A stretch of 64,000 bases of DNA from Paenarthrobacter nicotinovorans (GCF_021919345.1 NZ_CP089293.1:1488001-1552000); one strand, 5' to 3'; shown: positions 8,532 to 17,360, numbered from the stretch's first letter. Notes: generated from the letters alone by a model not told the origin. Numbers and translations: made by a program.

Positions 8532-9947
8532 GTGGAAACATCCGGTCTCACGTCTGAATCGATGGTAAGCACTATGAACAAAATCGCCCTCGACGGGCTC
8601 CGAGAACAGTTGCGCGGACAACTCGTGACTCCCGAAGATCCTGACTACGACGCGGCACGCGCCGTCTTCAACGCCATGGTGGACAAGCGTCCTGCCGGCG
8701 TCATCCGTGTAGCCCAGGTCTCCGACGTCATCGCCGGCGTGAACTTCGCCCGGGAAAACTCCATGCCACTGGCCATCAGGGGAGGTGGGCACAGCGCTCC
8801 CGGATTCGGCACGTGGGACGACGCATTGGTTCTGGACTTCGTTAATCGCCCGGGGGTGCGGGTGGACCCGCAAAATTCCAGGGCCCGTGCCGAGGCAGGT
8901 ACTACCTGGGCCGACTTCAACCACGCCACCCATGCCTTCGGGCTCGCCACCACCGGCGGCATCGTGGGATCCACCGGTGTGGCGGGTCTGACCTTGGGCG
9001 GGGGAATTGGCTACCTGGCAAGAAAGTACGGGCTCTCCTGCGACAACCTGGTCTCTGCGGATGTGGTGACCGCCGATGGCAACTTCCTGATCGCCAGCGA
9101 CGAACAAAATCAAGACCTGTTCTGGGCCATTCGTGGCGGGGGAGGAAACTTCGGCGTGGTGACTTCCCTCGAGTTCCAGCTCCATCCCGTGGATATGGTC
9201 CATGCGGGAATCATCATTTATGGTGCCGAGAACATCCCGGCTGTTGCCCGGTTCTACCGCGACTACATAGCATCCGCGCCCGAAGAGTTCGGCGCCTTCC
9301 TGGGCTTCCACCAAGGACCGCCCGTTCCTTTCCTCCCCGAGGAATGGCACGGAAAGTCCGTTTGCGTCGTCGTGGGAATGTGGACGGGCGATCCAGCCGA
9401 AGGCGAGGCTCGCTGGCAGCCCTTCCTGGACGCCGCCCCGGTGGCGGGCTCCATGGTGGCTCCCATGCCGTATCCGGCCCTGAATGTGGCATTTGACGGG
9501 CTCAACCAGAAAGGCATGCAGGGGTATTGGAAAGCCAACTTCCTGCGCGATCTCAACGACGGCGCGATCGCTGCCCACGCACAGTTCGGGGCCACAGTGA
9601 CCAGCGTCAACACTGCGGTCCACGTCTATCCCATAGATGGAGCAGTGTCCCGCGTAGGCGTGCAGGACACTGCCTTTGCCCACCGCGACATGAAGTTCGC
9701 TCCGGTCATCGCCACCCAGTGGCCCGACCCTGCGGACAACGAAGCAAACATCGCATGGGCCCGAGCATATGCAGCTGCGTTGGCCCCGCACTCGGAAGCT
9801 GGTGGATACATCAATTTCATGGACTCCGAGGACCAGAACCGAATCGCGGACAATTACGGACCTAACTGGGAAAGGCTGGTAGCGGTCAAAGCCAAATACG
9901 ACCCCGACAACCTCTTCCGCGTAAACCAGAACATCGCGCCGGCCTGA
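8532..9947 (+). CDS. FAD-dependent oxidase of the BBE/PCMH type
   Basis: A 471-residue flavin oxidase with an N-terminal PCMH FAD-binding domain (about 35-230). RGGGHSAPGF carries His at about residue 87, the usual covalent FAD attachment site. The second attachment Cys seen in bicovalent members is not present in STGVAGLTLGGG, so the flavin is probably singly linked. The C-terminus NYGPNWERL...YDPDNLFRVNQNI is the berberine-bridge-enzyme signature. Members oxidise sugars, alcohols or alkaloid-like compounds; the substrate is unknown. The GTG at 8532 has GGGGGAGA 6 bases upstream; ATGs at 8562 and 8574 are alternatives. Confidence 0.9.
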   Translation: METSGLTSESMVSTMNKIALDGLREQLRGQLVTPEDPDYDAARAVFNAMVDKRPAGVIRVAQVSDVIAGVNFARENSMPLAIRGGGHSAPGFGTWDDALVLDFVNRPGVRVDPQNSRARAEAGTTWADFNHATHAFGLATTGGIVGSTGVAGLTLGGGIGYLARKYGLSCDNLVSADVVTADGNFLIASDEQNQDLFWAIRGGGGNFGVVTSLEFQLHPVDMVHAGIIIYGAENIPAVARFYRDYIASAPEEFGAFLGFHQGPPVPFLPEEWHGKSVCVVVGMWTGDPAEGEARWQPFLDAAPVAGSMVAPMPYPALNVAFDGLNQKGMQGYWKANFLRDLNDGAIAAHAQFGATVTSVNTAVHVYPIDGAVSRVGVQDTAFAHRDMKFAPVIATQWPDPADNEANIAWARAYAAALAPHSEAGGYINFMDSEDQNRIADNYGPNWERLVAVKAKYDPDNLFRVNQNIAPA

Positions 9948-10007
9948 GTCGGGAGTCCGCACGTAAACGGCACCTATGGCTCGGCATGGCGTCGATAAGC
10001 TAACCGG

Positions 10008-10621
10008 ATGACGATGATCGAGGCCTTTGGGCCTACCTTGCTGGGCGTCGTCCTCCTCGTGGCCCTGACCGCGGTAGTGCTGACCGTTTATCGGGTGCCC
10101 TACCGGTGGGCGCCGGCTCTGGCGATCCCGAGGGGGACGGTGCAGTTGATGGTCATCAGTGTCATCCTCAGCGGTGTCATCTCGAGTCCATCGTTTGTTG
10201 CCGCAGCGTTGCTGGTCATGTTTGCCGTTGCTGCAATGACGGCCACCCGGCGGATGGGCTGGAGTTGGAAGAACCTTGGCCTCGTGGGCGGATCCATGGG
10301 GCTCGGTGTTGCCGTGACGCTCGAGGAAGTGGAAGGATGGTTGGCCTTGGGCCGACACCTCGTCAGTCAATGCTGGAGCTGGCCCGCCACACTGTGTATT
10401 CGGCGTTGATTCCGTCCATAGACCAAACAAAGACGACGGGGCTTGTGACTCTGCCGGGTGCTTTTGTCGGGGCTATATTCGGTGGCATTTCACCGCTTGA
10501 GGCCGGACGGTTCCAGATCGTGGTGCTGGCCGGAATCATGGCGGCCGGTGCTTTGACCGCAGTTTTGGTCATCGCTTCCCGCGCCGCTGTTCAGCTGCGT
10601 CCAGCGCCATTGAGCCGGTGA
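10008..10621 (+). pseudogene. Frameshifted and internally shortened FetB/UPF0014 permease
   Basis: Two overlapping frames together encode a UPF0014 (FetB-like ABC permease) protein. Frame one, from ATG 10008, gives three hydrophobic segments and runs to WLALG. The family then continues in another frame as PTPRQSMLELARH...ALIPSIDQTKTTGLVTLPG...ISPLEAGRFQIVV to 10621. One missing base near 10350-10353 would restore the family's LGATPRQ motif. In addition, about 50 residues normally between the third membrane segment and the LALG motif are missing. Both lesions point to a decayed gene rather than a single read error. No FetA ATPase is nearby. Confidence 0.85.
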
Positions 10622-10686
10622 TGGGGCTACCGGCGATATTTGAAGGCCCGAGGAGCAGGTAGCTGTTGAGGATGCCCGTGGCCAGC

Positions 10687-11673
10687 CTATGGCATGGACA
10701 TTGGGAGAATGATCCTCATACAGGTGCCTTGCGGGCCCGTGGAAACCACGTCAGCGGAGCCTCCGGCGGCGACGGCGATGTCGCGGACAAGGGCCAGCCC
10801 GATGCCGAAACTGCGCTGCTGCTGGCCCACGCCTTGATGGGTTGTCCGGGCGAATCGGTCGAAGATCCGGTCCCGGTCAATGCCGGTGATGCCCGGGCCT
10901 GTATCAGTCACGGTAATGATGGCCTGGCCGCCGGCAACGTTGGTGGCAACCGCTATCTGGCCGCCTGCCGGAGTATGGACAAGGGCGTTCTCCGCCAGAC
11001 CCAGGATTGCACGGTGAAGCCTTTGCGGCGCAATGACCGCCCGTGGTTGTCCCTGGTTGGAACAATTCAGGGTAATGTCCCGGTTGGCAGCCAACAGCCG
11101 GACGCTGTCCACCACGTCCTGGGCAACGCCAGCGACGTCAGTCACCACAGCATACGGTTCCTGCGCCGCTCCGCTGGCGGATTCAAGGAGTTCGTTGACG
11201 ATCGCGGTCAGGGCGGACGTGTCGCTTCGGATTCTAGCCAGCGCTTGGCCGTCCGCCGTATCAGGTGTTGTGCTGCGCTGCACCAGTTGAATTCTGGCGT
11301 CCAGGATAGCCAGGGGCGTGCGCATCTCGTGACTCGCGTCCTGAACGAAACGCCGTTGGATGGCCAGTGCCTCGCCCAGCGGCCGGATCGCGCTGCGGGC
11401 GCTGAGCCAGCCAATACCCCCGGCCAGCAGGACTCCCACCGCCCCGGCGATGGTCATCGCTTTGATCAGATCCTTGGTATCGAGATAGGCGTACACCGCG
11501 CCCGGCTCAGCCGGTTCCGGGCTGCCGGACTGGTTGAGCAGGTACAGCGTAGCCGCCGCCAGGAGGCACAGGACCGCAATGGCGCAGGCGGCACTGATGC
11601 GAAGAGCGATTCGCAGGGATGCCCGACGCAGGAATGCTTGATCCTGACCCCCAGAAGCGGGTTCTTTAGTCAT
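10687..11673 (-). CDS. Sensor histidine kinase (OmpR-partner type)
   Basis: A 328-residue membrane sensor kinase. Two membrane segments (about 25-46 and 75-93) flank a very short extracytoplasmic loop of about 25 residues. A HisKA domain follows, with the phosphorylated His at about residue 115 in DASHEMRTPLA. The HATPase domain shows ENALVHTP, DTGPGI and the glycine-rich G.GLALV block. A sensor with almost no outer domain probably reads a membrane state. I use the ATG at 11673, which overlaps the regulator stop (ATGACTAA); an in-frame start at 11685 is possible. It is the last gene of the PAP2-DedA-regulator-kinase operon. Confidence 0.92.
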   Translation of the reverse strand: MTKEPASGGQDQAFLRRASLRIALRISAACAIAVLCLLAAATLYLLNQSGSPEPAEPGAVYAYLDTKDLIKAMTIAGAVGVLLAGGIGWLSARSAIRPLGEALAIQRRFVQDASHEMRTPLAILDARIQLVQRSTTPDTADGQALARIRSDTSALTAIVNELLESASGAAQEPYAVVTDVAGVAQDVVDSVRLLAANRDITLNCSNQGQPRAVIAPQRLHRAILGLAENALVHTPAGGQIAVATNVAGGQAIITVTDTGPGITGIDRDRIFDRFARTTHQGVGQQQRSFGIGLALVRDIAVAAGGSADVVSTGPQGTCMRIILPMSMP

Positions 11674-12340
11674 TCGCATCACCAATCTGATATCCCAAGC
11701 CGTGCACGGTCCGAATAACAGATTTCGAAATTTTTCGTCGCAGGTGGTGTACGTAGGTATCGATCATCCCTGGCAGGTCACCCTGGCTTAACGTGGCATT
11801 GAGCAGCTCTTCGCGCGTGTAGACGCGATCTGGTTTCGCCGCCATCGTAGCCAACAGTTCGCTCTCCTTCGCCGTCAGGGAGGCTTGGAATCCATGGATG
11901 GACCGGATGGACCTGGCAGCAGGGTCCAGTTCCCAATCTCCAATAGTGAAAGTCTTGGGCTCTGGCTGGTAATTGCGGGTCAACGCCCTCAGCCGCGCAC
12001 CCAGTTCCAGCGCGTCGAAGGGCTTGGTCATGTAGTCATTGGCACCCGCATCGAGTCCCCTGACCTTCTCATCTGTTGCGCCGAGCGCGGTAAGGATGAG
12101 GACAGGGGTGGCGATGCCTTTGGACCGGAGCGCGCCAATCAGCGCGACACCGTCCATGCCGGGCAGGCCCCGGTCCACTACCATCACATCCCAGCTCCGG
12201 GAAAGTCCCAGATGCAGGCCCTCATGGCCGTCTACCGCGACGTGGATTTGGTAGTCCGGCTCGAGGAGTTCGGCGATAAGCGGTCCCAGGACGGTGTCGT
12301 CTTCGACCAGAAGCAGGGACGGCTTGGTGGGTGTGCTCAC
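11666..12340 (-). CDS. OmpR/PhoB-family response regulator
   Basis: A 224-residue transcription regulator. The N-terminal receiver domain has acidic residues E13, D14 and D15, phosphorylation site D56 (VVDRGLPG) and the TALGATDEKVRGLDAGANDYMTKPF signature split over 90-110. The C-terminal winged-helix DNA-binding domain (about 125-224) contains LTAKESELLATMA and a VHHLRRKI recognition helix region. The GTG at 12340 overlaps the dedA stop in GTGA, so translation is coupled to dedA. Its kinase follows. A direct repeat before the first operon gene (13801-13818) is a plausible autoregulatory site. Confidence 0.93.
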   Translation of the reverse strand: MSTPTKPSLLLVEDDTVLGPLIAELLEPDYQIHVAVDGHEGLHLGLSRSWDVMVVDRGLPGMDGVALIGALRSKGIATPVLILTALGATDEKVRGLDAGANDYMTKPFDALELGARLRALTRNYQPEPKTFTIGDWELDPAARSIRSIHGFQASLTAKESELLATMAAKPDRVYTREELLNATLSQGDLPGMIDTYVHHLRRKISKSVIRTVHGLGYQIGDAND

Positions 12341-13014
12341 GAATCCATTCTCGCTTGTTGGTCACTTTCCGGCTTACGGGCCCGCTTGCGCTTGAGGAAC
12401 TCGATGCCCCACGGCAACACGGAGACGAGGACCATGACAATTGCTATGAGATCAATGTTCTTCGACACGAAGTCAAACCGCCCCAGCCAGGAGCCAAGCA
12501 AGGTCACGGAGGTCGCCCAGAGGATTGCCCCAGTGACATTCCAGAGAGCGAAGGATTTATAGTCATAGCGCGCGATTCCCGCGCTCAGCGGCGCGAAGGT
12601 CCGTACCACGGGCACAAAGCGCGCCAGGAGCAGGGCCGGGCCCCCTCGGCGACGGAAGAACTCCTCCGCCTTTGTCAGGCGCGCAGTCTTCAGTACCCGG
12701 GCGTCGTCCGAAAACCATCGGCGGCCGAACCGGCGGCCCAGCAGATAGCCCACTTGGTCACCGGCAATGGCGGCCACGGCCACAACGGTGATTAATACCG
12801 GCAATGTCAGGTTCAGTTGCTGGTGCAGGAGCCCGGCAGTGAAGAGCAGCGAATCTCCCGGCAGGAACGGAAACAGGACACCGGACTCGATAAAGATGAT
12901 CAGAGCCACGACCGCCAGCGTTGCAGGGCCCAGACCCTGCAGGAGGCTTGCCGGATCCAGGATAGGCAGCAGTTCGGTGTGGATCAGTGCAGGGGCGAAC
13001 GTGAGGGCTTCCAT
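12337..13014 (-). CDS. DedA-family membrane protein
   Basis: A 225-residue polytopic membrane protein of the DedA/SNARE-associated family. The diagnostic segment F.E.G....FLPGDSLLF.AG is at about residues 40-62, followed by GD..GY..GRRFG and the FF.R.G....L.ARFVP.VRTFAPL.AGI motif, which includes the conserved Arg residues. DedA proteins have recently been shown in other bacteria to flip undecaprenyl phosphate or phosphatidylethanolamine across the membrane. Pairing here with a PAP2 phosphatase supports a role in lipid-carrier recycling (inference). The ATG at 13014 is 12 bases after the PAP2 stop. Confidence 0.92.
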   Translation of the reverse strand: MEALTFAPALIHTELLPILDPASLLQGLGPATLAVVALIIFIESGVLFPFLPGDSLLFTAGLLHQQLNLTLPVLITVVAVAAIAGDQVGYLLGRRFGRRWFSDDARVLKTARLTKAEEFFRRRGGPALLLARFVPVVRTFAPLSAGIARYDYKSFALWNVTGAILWATSVTLLGSWLGRFDFVSKNIDLIAIVMVLVSVLPWGIEFLKRKRARKPESDQQARMDS

Positions 13015-13025
13015 GTGGGCTTCTT

Positions 13026-13748
13026 TCACTGGGGACTCCGGCGGGACCGGGACGACGATGTGGACTGGAGCCGGGCAAAAACCGAGGGGGCATACCGGTT
13101 CCATAGGCCAGCCATCAACACGACGGCCGCAAGCGTTGCCGGGAACGACGCCACGACATCCAGGGGATAGTGTGCTCCGATGTACACGCGGGACCATGCG
13201 ACGATCACTGCCAGGCCTGTTCCGATCCAGAGAACCGGTTTCTCCGCGCGGCTCCCTCGAGAGAGAAAATATGCCGCCAGGGCAAGGGCGACAGCCAGAG
13301 ACGTGTGCCCGCTGGGAAAGCTGTTGGACACTGGCTCCGGAACAAGGGGATCCAGCAATAGGTCCGGGTCAGGTCGGATCCTGCCGATGACCACCTTGAA
13401 CAACTGGCAGGTCAACCACCCTGAGCCCACCGTGAGGGCAAAGAGCACAGCTTTCGGGGGCGACCTTCGGATCAGGACGAGGTACAGGCTAGTGGCCAGC
13501 ACCATCAGCGCTCCGGCCACAGGTCCGAACAGCAGGTTCAACGCCAAAGCCAAACCAGTCAGGACGGGGATGTGGTTGCGGCTGAAGCCTTGGTCCACGG
13601 CCAACTCAGCCGACGTGAAACCTGGCACCCACTGGACCGCCAGCCCAACAGTGATGACGGCCACCGCAAGCACCACCGCAACCGTCAGCCAGTGTCGGTG
13701 AGCGGGCAGCCGCTGTAGGTGCACAGGGCCGGATGGCGGTTTTTGCAA
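13026..13748 (-). CDS. PAP2-family membrane phosphatase
   Basis: A 240-residue integral membrane phosphatase with six predicted membrane segments. All three catalytic blocks are present: K.VIGRIRP (C1), PSGHTS (C2) and SRVYIGAHYPLDV (C3), with the active-site His in C2 and C3. The family dephosphorylates lipid pyrophosphates or phosphatidic acid, including undecaprenyl pyrophosphate on the outer face. The likely start is TTG at 13748, with GAAGGG about 8 bases upstream. It leads the operon with dedA and a two-component system. Undecaprenyl-pyrophosphate phosphatase is the favoured role, but phosphatidylglycerophosphatase is possible. Confidence 0.9.
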   Translation of the reverse strand: MQKPPSGPVHLQRLPAHRHWLTVAVVLAVAVITVGLAVQWVPGFTSAELAVDQGFSRNHIPVLTGLALALNLLFGPVAGALMVLATSLYLVLIRRSPPKAVLFALTVGSGWLTCQLFKVVIGRIRPDPDLLLDPLVPEPVSNSFPSGHTSLAVALALAAYFLSRGSRAEKPVLWIGTGLAVIVAWSRVYIGAHYPLDVVASFPATLAAVVLMAGLWNRYAPSVFARLQSTSSSRSRRSPQ

Positions 13749-13800
13749 GATGGGACCCTTCGGCAGGACGTATCGTTCTTCCCATCGTCTGCCAGGACAA

Positions 13801-13818
13801 TTAAGAACCAGTTAAGAA
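13801..13818 (-). promoter_or_regulatory. Direct repeat TTCTTAA-N4-TTCTTAA, probable response-regulator site
   Basis: On the minus strand two exact TTCTTAA units are spaced 11 bp start to start, 53 bases upstream of the PAP2 start. OmpR/PhoB-type regulators bind such 11-bp-phased direct repeats. The operon encodes such a regulator, so autoregulation is likely. Confidence 0.5.
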
Positions 13819-13827
13819 GTCCCCGGA

Positions 13828-13853
13828 CAAGTTGTGCCGTCAAGTTGTGCCGT
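13828..13853. repeat. Tandem duplication of a 13-mer
   Basis: CAAGTTGTGCCGT occurs twice in exact tandem in the region upstream of the PAP2 operon. It is either a small slippage duplication or part of the promoter region. The rest of 13749-13992 holds no gene I can support. Confidence 0.7.
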
Positions 13854-13992
13854 CAGATGGTGATACGGTCCGCGGGCTCCCTGACCTGTTCCCGAGGCAG
13901 CACCGGATCATCCTGACGCCGGATCCTCCAGAAGGAGGTCCGGCGAGCACTGCCGTCCCACGTAGGCTTAACCCCATGAGGTTTTGCAGCTG

Positions 13993-15465
13993 ATGGGCCA
14001 CAGTCATTCCCACGGTCATTCCGAGGGTTCGGAACCAACTCCGCAGGCGATCGCTTCCCGTAAACGGGCCAACTGGCTGCTGGCGGCCGTCCTGGTGCCG
14101 TTGGGTGTGCTCACTCTCGTGGCGATGTTGCTTATGTGGCCGTCGGGCAGCCGGGAGGGAATCAACTTTTCCAGTCCCTACCAGGCTGCCCCGGGGGTCA
14201 CTTTCGATACCGGCAAAATCCAGAGCGTGGTGGTGGAGAGCTGCTCGCAGACGGGTCAAACGAACAGCAGCCAGTCCGGCAGCAGCCAGCCCGGCAACAG
14301 CCAGTCCAACCAAACCGGCGGGTCCCAGTGCACCTTCGCCTACACCGTTCCGGACAAGGGCGGCGAGGCGGTCAAGGTGGTCATCAACCCTGATGTTGCG
14401 ATGTCCCACGGGGTGGATGTCGGCGACTCCATCCGCTACCTGAACCTTTCCGGCGTCCAAGGAAGCAGTGCGGGCAACGGCGCCCCGGCGTACGTCTTCG
14501 TTGATTTTGTCCGCAACATCCCCATAGCCGCCCTGGCGGTGCTGTACGCGGTGGTGGTGATCGCTGTTGCCCGTTGGCGCGGCTTCCGTGCCCTGCTGGG
14601 CCTGGTGGGGGCCTACTTCGTCCTGGTCAGCTTCATCCTGCCCGGTCTGGTGGAGGGCAAGCCACCGCTCCTGCTGGCGCTCGTGGGGTCCACGGTGATC
14701 ATGATCGGGGTCCTCTACTTTGCCCACGGGTTCTCGGCGAGAACGTCCACAGCGTTGCTGGGCACCATCTTCGGCCTGGGAATCACCGCCCTGCTGGCCG
14801 CCTGGGCCACGGATGCAGCAAACCTGGCGGGCGTAGGAAACCACGACGCTTCAACGTTGGTGAACATGTCACCGCAGATATCGATCTCCGGGATTATCCT
14901 GTGCGGTTTGATTATTTCCGGCCTCGGTGTCCTCAATGACGTCACCATCACCCAGTCCTCGGCCGTTTGGGAACTCTATGAGCTGGCGCCGAACACCAGC
15001 GCCCGCAAGCTGTTTTCCTCTGCGATGCGGATTGGCCGGGACCACATTGCTTCCACGGTCTACACCATCGCCTTTGCGTATGCGGGTGCCGCCCTTCCCA
15101 TTCTGATTATTGTGATGCTGTACGACCGCCCCTTGGCCGAGGCCCTGACCAGCGCCGAACTGTCGGAAGAAGTCATCCGGACCCTGGTGGGCTCCATCGG
15201 CCTCGTCCTTGCCATTCCGGTCACTACCCTCATCGCCGTCCTGGTGGTCAAGGCCACCGGGATGAAGCGCCTTGCCGCCGCGGGGACCGCCGTCAGTCCG
15301 GACGACCTTGACGACACCGGCGCGCTGGCCGCTGCCGCCGTCGTGGCCGGTTCCGAGAAGGACGAAAGGAACGACGCCGGTACCCGCCCGGGTGCCGGGG
15401 ACGGGCCGGTGCGGCCCGGGAGTCGCCGGGCGCAGCGCGAAGCCGAACGCCGGGGCAGCGACTAG
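13993..15465 (+). CDS. YibE/F-family membrane protein
   Basis: A 490-residue YibE/F-family protein. It starts with a His-rich MGHSHSHGHS segment, possibly metal-binding. One membrane segment (about 30-50) leads to an extracytoplasmic region with a low-complexity Ser/Gln/Asn stretch (about 85-110), followed by seven or eight membrane segments. The family core GTIFGLGITALLAAWAT, DVTITQSSAVWEL and R.GRDHIASTVYT is intact. Function of the family is not established. The ATG at 13993 is preferred over an in-frame TTG at 13984, which lacks room for a ribosome site. The tail is charged and low in complexity. Confidence 0.85.
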   Translation: MGHSHSHGHSEGSEPTPQAIASRKRANWLLAAVLVPLGVLTLVAMLLMWPSGSREGINFSSPYQAAPGVTFDTGKIQSVVVESCSQTGQTNSSQSGSSQPGNSQSNQTGGSQCTFAYTVPDKGGEAVKVVINPDVAMSHGVDVGDSIRYLNLSGVQGSSAGNGAPAYVFVDFVRNIPIAALAVLYAVVVIAVARWRGFRALLGLVGAYFVLVSFILPGLVEGKPPLLLALVGSTVIMIGVLYFAHGFSARTSTALLGTIFGLGITALLAAWATDAANLAGVGNHDASTLVNMSPQISISGIILCGLIISGLGVLNDVTITQSSAVWELYELAPNTSARKLFSSAMRIGRDHIASTVYTIAFAYAGAALPILIIVMLYDRPLAEALTSAELSEEVIRTLVGSIGLVLAIPVTTLIAVLVVKATGMKRLAAAGTAVSPDDLDDTGALAAAAVVAGSEKDERNDAGTRPGAGDGPVRPGSRRAQREAERRGSD

Positions 15466-15565
15466 CCCGATGACATTTGTCATCCCGAACAGGTGACACC
15501 CGCTACGGGTGTATGGATGCTCCTCCGGCTTGAATGGGTACACCAGACCTATTCCAGGGAGAGTA

Positions 15566-16558
15566 ATGACAACACCGGGTGTTCCTGCGGTTCGCGCCGC
15601 CGGACTTCATAAGAGCTTCGGAAAAGTGCAGGCGGTGCGCGGCCTGGACCTGACGGTTCAACAGGGGGAGGTCGTGGCTTTCCTGGGCCCCAACGGCGCG
15701 GGAAAGACCACCACCATCGACATGATCCTGGGCCTGAGCACCCCGGATGCCGGCGAGGTGTCCATTTTCGGCCACAGCCCCAGAGGGGCCGTTTCCCGCG
15801 GACAGGTGGCCGCCGTCATGCAGACGGGGGGTTTGCTGCGCGACATCAGCGTCCGGGAAACCGTGCAGCTCACGGCCGCGATGTTTGATTCGGCACGGCC
15901 CGTGGATGAAGTCCTGACCCGCGCGGGAATCCTGGACATCGCCGACCGCCGGGTTGAAAAGTGCTCCGGCGGCCAACAGCAACGTCTTCGCTTCGCCATG
16001 GCTTTGGTCTCGGACCCCGGCCTGCTGATCCTGGACGAGCCAACCACGGGCATGGACGTTGCGGGGCGCCGGGACTTCTGGTCCGCCATCCGCGACGACG
16101 CGTCGAGGGGTCGCACCGTCATCTTCGCCACCCACTACCTCGAGGAGGCCGACGCCTACGCAGACAGGATTGTGCTGGTCCGCCAAGGGACGGTGGTTGC
16201 TGACGGCACGGCAGCGCAGATCAAGAACCTGGCGTCCGGGAGGACAGTACGGGCTTCGCTGCCGGCCGGTGACCGCGCGCTGCTGGCAGGATTGCCGCCG
16301 GCAGACCATGTGGAGTTCGACGGCGGCCGCGTCACCGTCCGCACCTCCGACTCGGATTCCGTAGTCCGGTTCCTGCTCACCAAAACAGGAGCCCACGATC
16401 TTGAAGTGGTTGCGAACAACCTTGAGGAGGCCTTTGTGACCCTCACCGCGGACGAAGCCGGGACGGCCACAACCCCCACGGATCCAACAGCCCCCACGGA
16501 TCCAACAGCCCCCACGTATACCTCAGCCCCCACTGCTTTGGAAGGGGAGCGGGCATGA
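15566..16558 (+). CDS. ABC transporter ATP-binding protein (ABC-2 type partner)
   Basis: A 330-residue ATPase with Walker A GPNGAGKTT (about 41-49), signature CSGGQQQR, Walker B LLILDEPTTGMD and the switch His in FATHYLEEAD. The DrrA-like C-terminal region ends with the LEEAFVTLT motif, then an odd Thr/Pro/Ala-rich tail built from 18-bp repeats. It drives the permease encoded next, with which it overlaps in ATGA. The ATG at 15566 is preceded by AGGGAGAG. Association with a DesK/DesR-type system suggests induction by a membrane or drug signal. Confidence 0.93.
   Translation: MTTPGVPAVRAAGLHKSFGKVQAVRGLDLTVQQGEVVAFLGPNGAGKTTTIDMILGLSTPDAGEVSIFGHSPRGAVSRGQVAAVMQTGGLLRDISVRETVQLTAAMFDSARPVDEVLTRAGILDIADRRVEKCSGGQQQRLRFAMALVSDPGLLILDEPTTGMDVAGRRDFWSAIRDDASRGRTVIFATHYLEEADAYADRIVLVRQGTVVADGTAAQIKNLASGRTVRASLPAGDRALLAGLPPADHVEFDGGRVTVRTSDSDSVVRFLLTKTGAHDLEVVANNLEEAFVTLTADEAGTATTPTDPTAPTDPTAPTYTSAPTALEGERA
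16473..16516 (+). repeat. 18-bp tandem repeat in the ATPase C-terminus
   Basis: CCCCCACGGATCCAACAG occurs twice, followed by a third partial copy (CCCCCACG). It encodes repeated T-D-P-T-A-P units after the conserved domain and does not interrupt the frame. Confidence 0.85.
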
Positions 16559-17331
16559 GCCAGTCGACAGCAATGCAGGACCGCAAGCCCTCCGCCGGCG
16601 GTGTCAACACGACGTTCCTGTGGATCGAAATCAAGCGGATGCTCCGGAACCGCCGGACCATCGTCTTCACCGTGCTCATGCCCGCGATCTTCTTCTTCAT
16701 TTTCGGGCTGTCCAACAAAGACCAGCAATTGCCCAACGGCCACAGCTACGGCCAGTACATCCTGATCAGCCTGACCGTGTACGCAGCCATGACGGCCGCC
16801 ACGGGAGCCGGCAGCCAGGTGGCGGTCGAACGTGCCCAGGGATGGAGCCGGCAACTGCGCCTCACGCCCCTGCTGCCCGGGGCGTATATCGCCATCAAGG
16901 CAGCTGCGGCGTTGACCCTCTCGCTGGTGGCTGTGATCGCCCAGTTCGTGATCGGAGCCATCGCCGGAGTGACCATGGACGCGCAGACGTGGCTGACCGC
17001 CGGGCTGGTGGCCTGGTTGGGTTCCCTGGTGTTCGCCGCCCTGGGACTTTTCGTGGGGTACCTCATGCCCAGCCAGAACGTCATGCAGATCCTTGGACCG
17101 GCCCTGGCGATCCTTGCCATGCTGGGAGGCCTTTTCATGCCGATCGAAATCATGGGCGATACCTTCGGGACCATCGCCAAATTCACGCCCGCCTACGGGA
17201 TCGGTCAGCTGGCGCGCAGCCCCATCACCGGTGAGTTCGACGTCTTGTGGATTCTCAACGTCCTGGTCTGGCTCGCCATCTTCGTCGGCGGCGCCGCCAT
17301 GGCCTTCCGCCGCGACACCAGCCGCGTCTAA
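16555..17331 (+). CDS. ABC-2 type transporter permease
   Basis: A 258-residue permease with six membrane segments. It begins with a cytoplasmic leader and the RMLRNRRTIVFTVLMPAIFF motif typical of ABC-2 exporters; the LFMPIE...F.PAYGI..L motif lies near the C-terminus. It forms the channel for the ATPase encoded just upstream (ATGA overlap). Such pairs export drugs, lipids or peptides; the substrate is unknown. A sensor kinase gene begins 29 bases downstream, so the four genes probably form one operon. Confidence 0.92.
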   Translation: MSQSTAMQDRKPSAGGVNTTFLWIEIKRMLRNRRTIVFTVLMPAIFFFIFGLSNKDQQLPNGHSYGQYILISLTVYAAMTAATGAGSQVAVERAQGWSRQLRLTPLLPGAYIAIKAAAALTLSLVAVIAQFVIGAIAGVTMDAQTWLTAGLVAWLGSLVFAALGLFVGYLMPSQNVMQILGPALAILAMLGGLFMPIEIMGDTFGTIAKFTPAYGIGQLARSPITGEFDVLWILNVLVWLAIFVGGAAMAFRRDTSRV

Positions 17332-17360
17332 GTTGCTCCGGCGTGGCTAAGGTGGGATCC

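Noticed and set aside
8409-10430. 673-codon open frame on the minus strand opposite the flavin oxidase
   Set aside because: Same reason: the plus-strand gene has an intact family signature, while the antisense product shows no motif.
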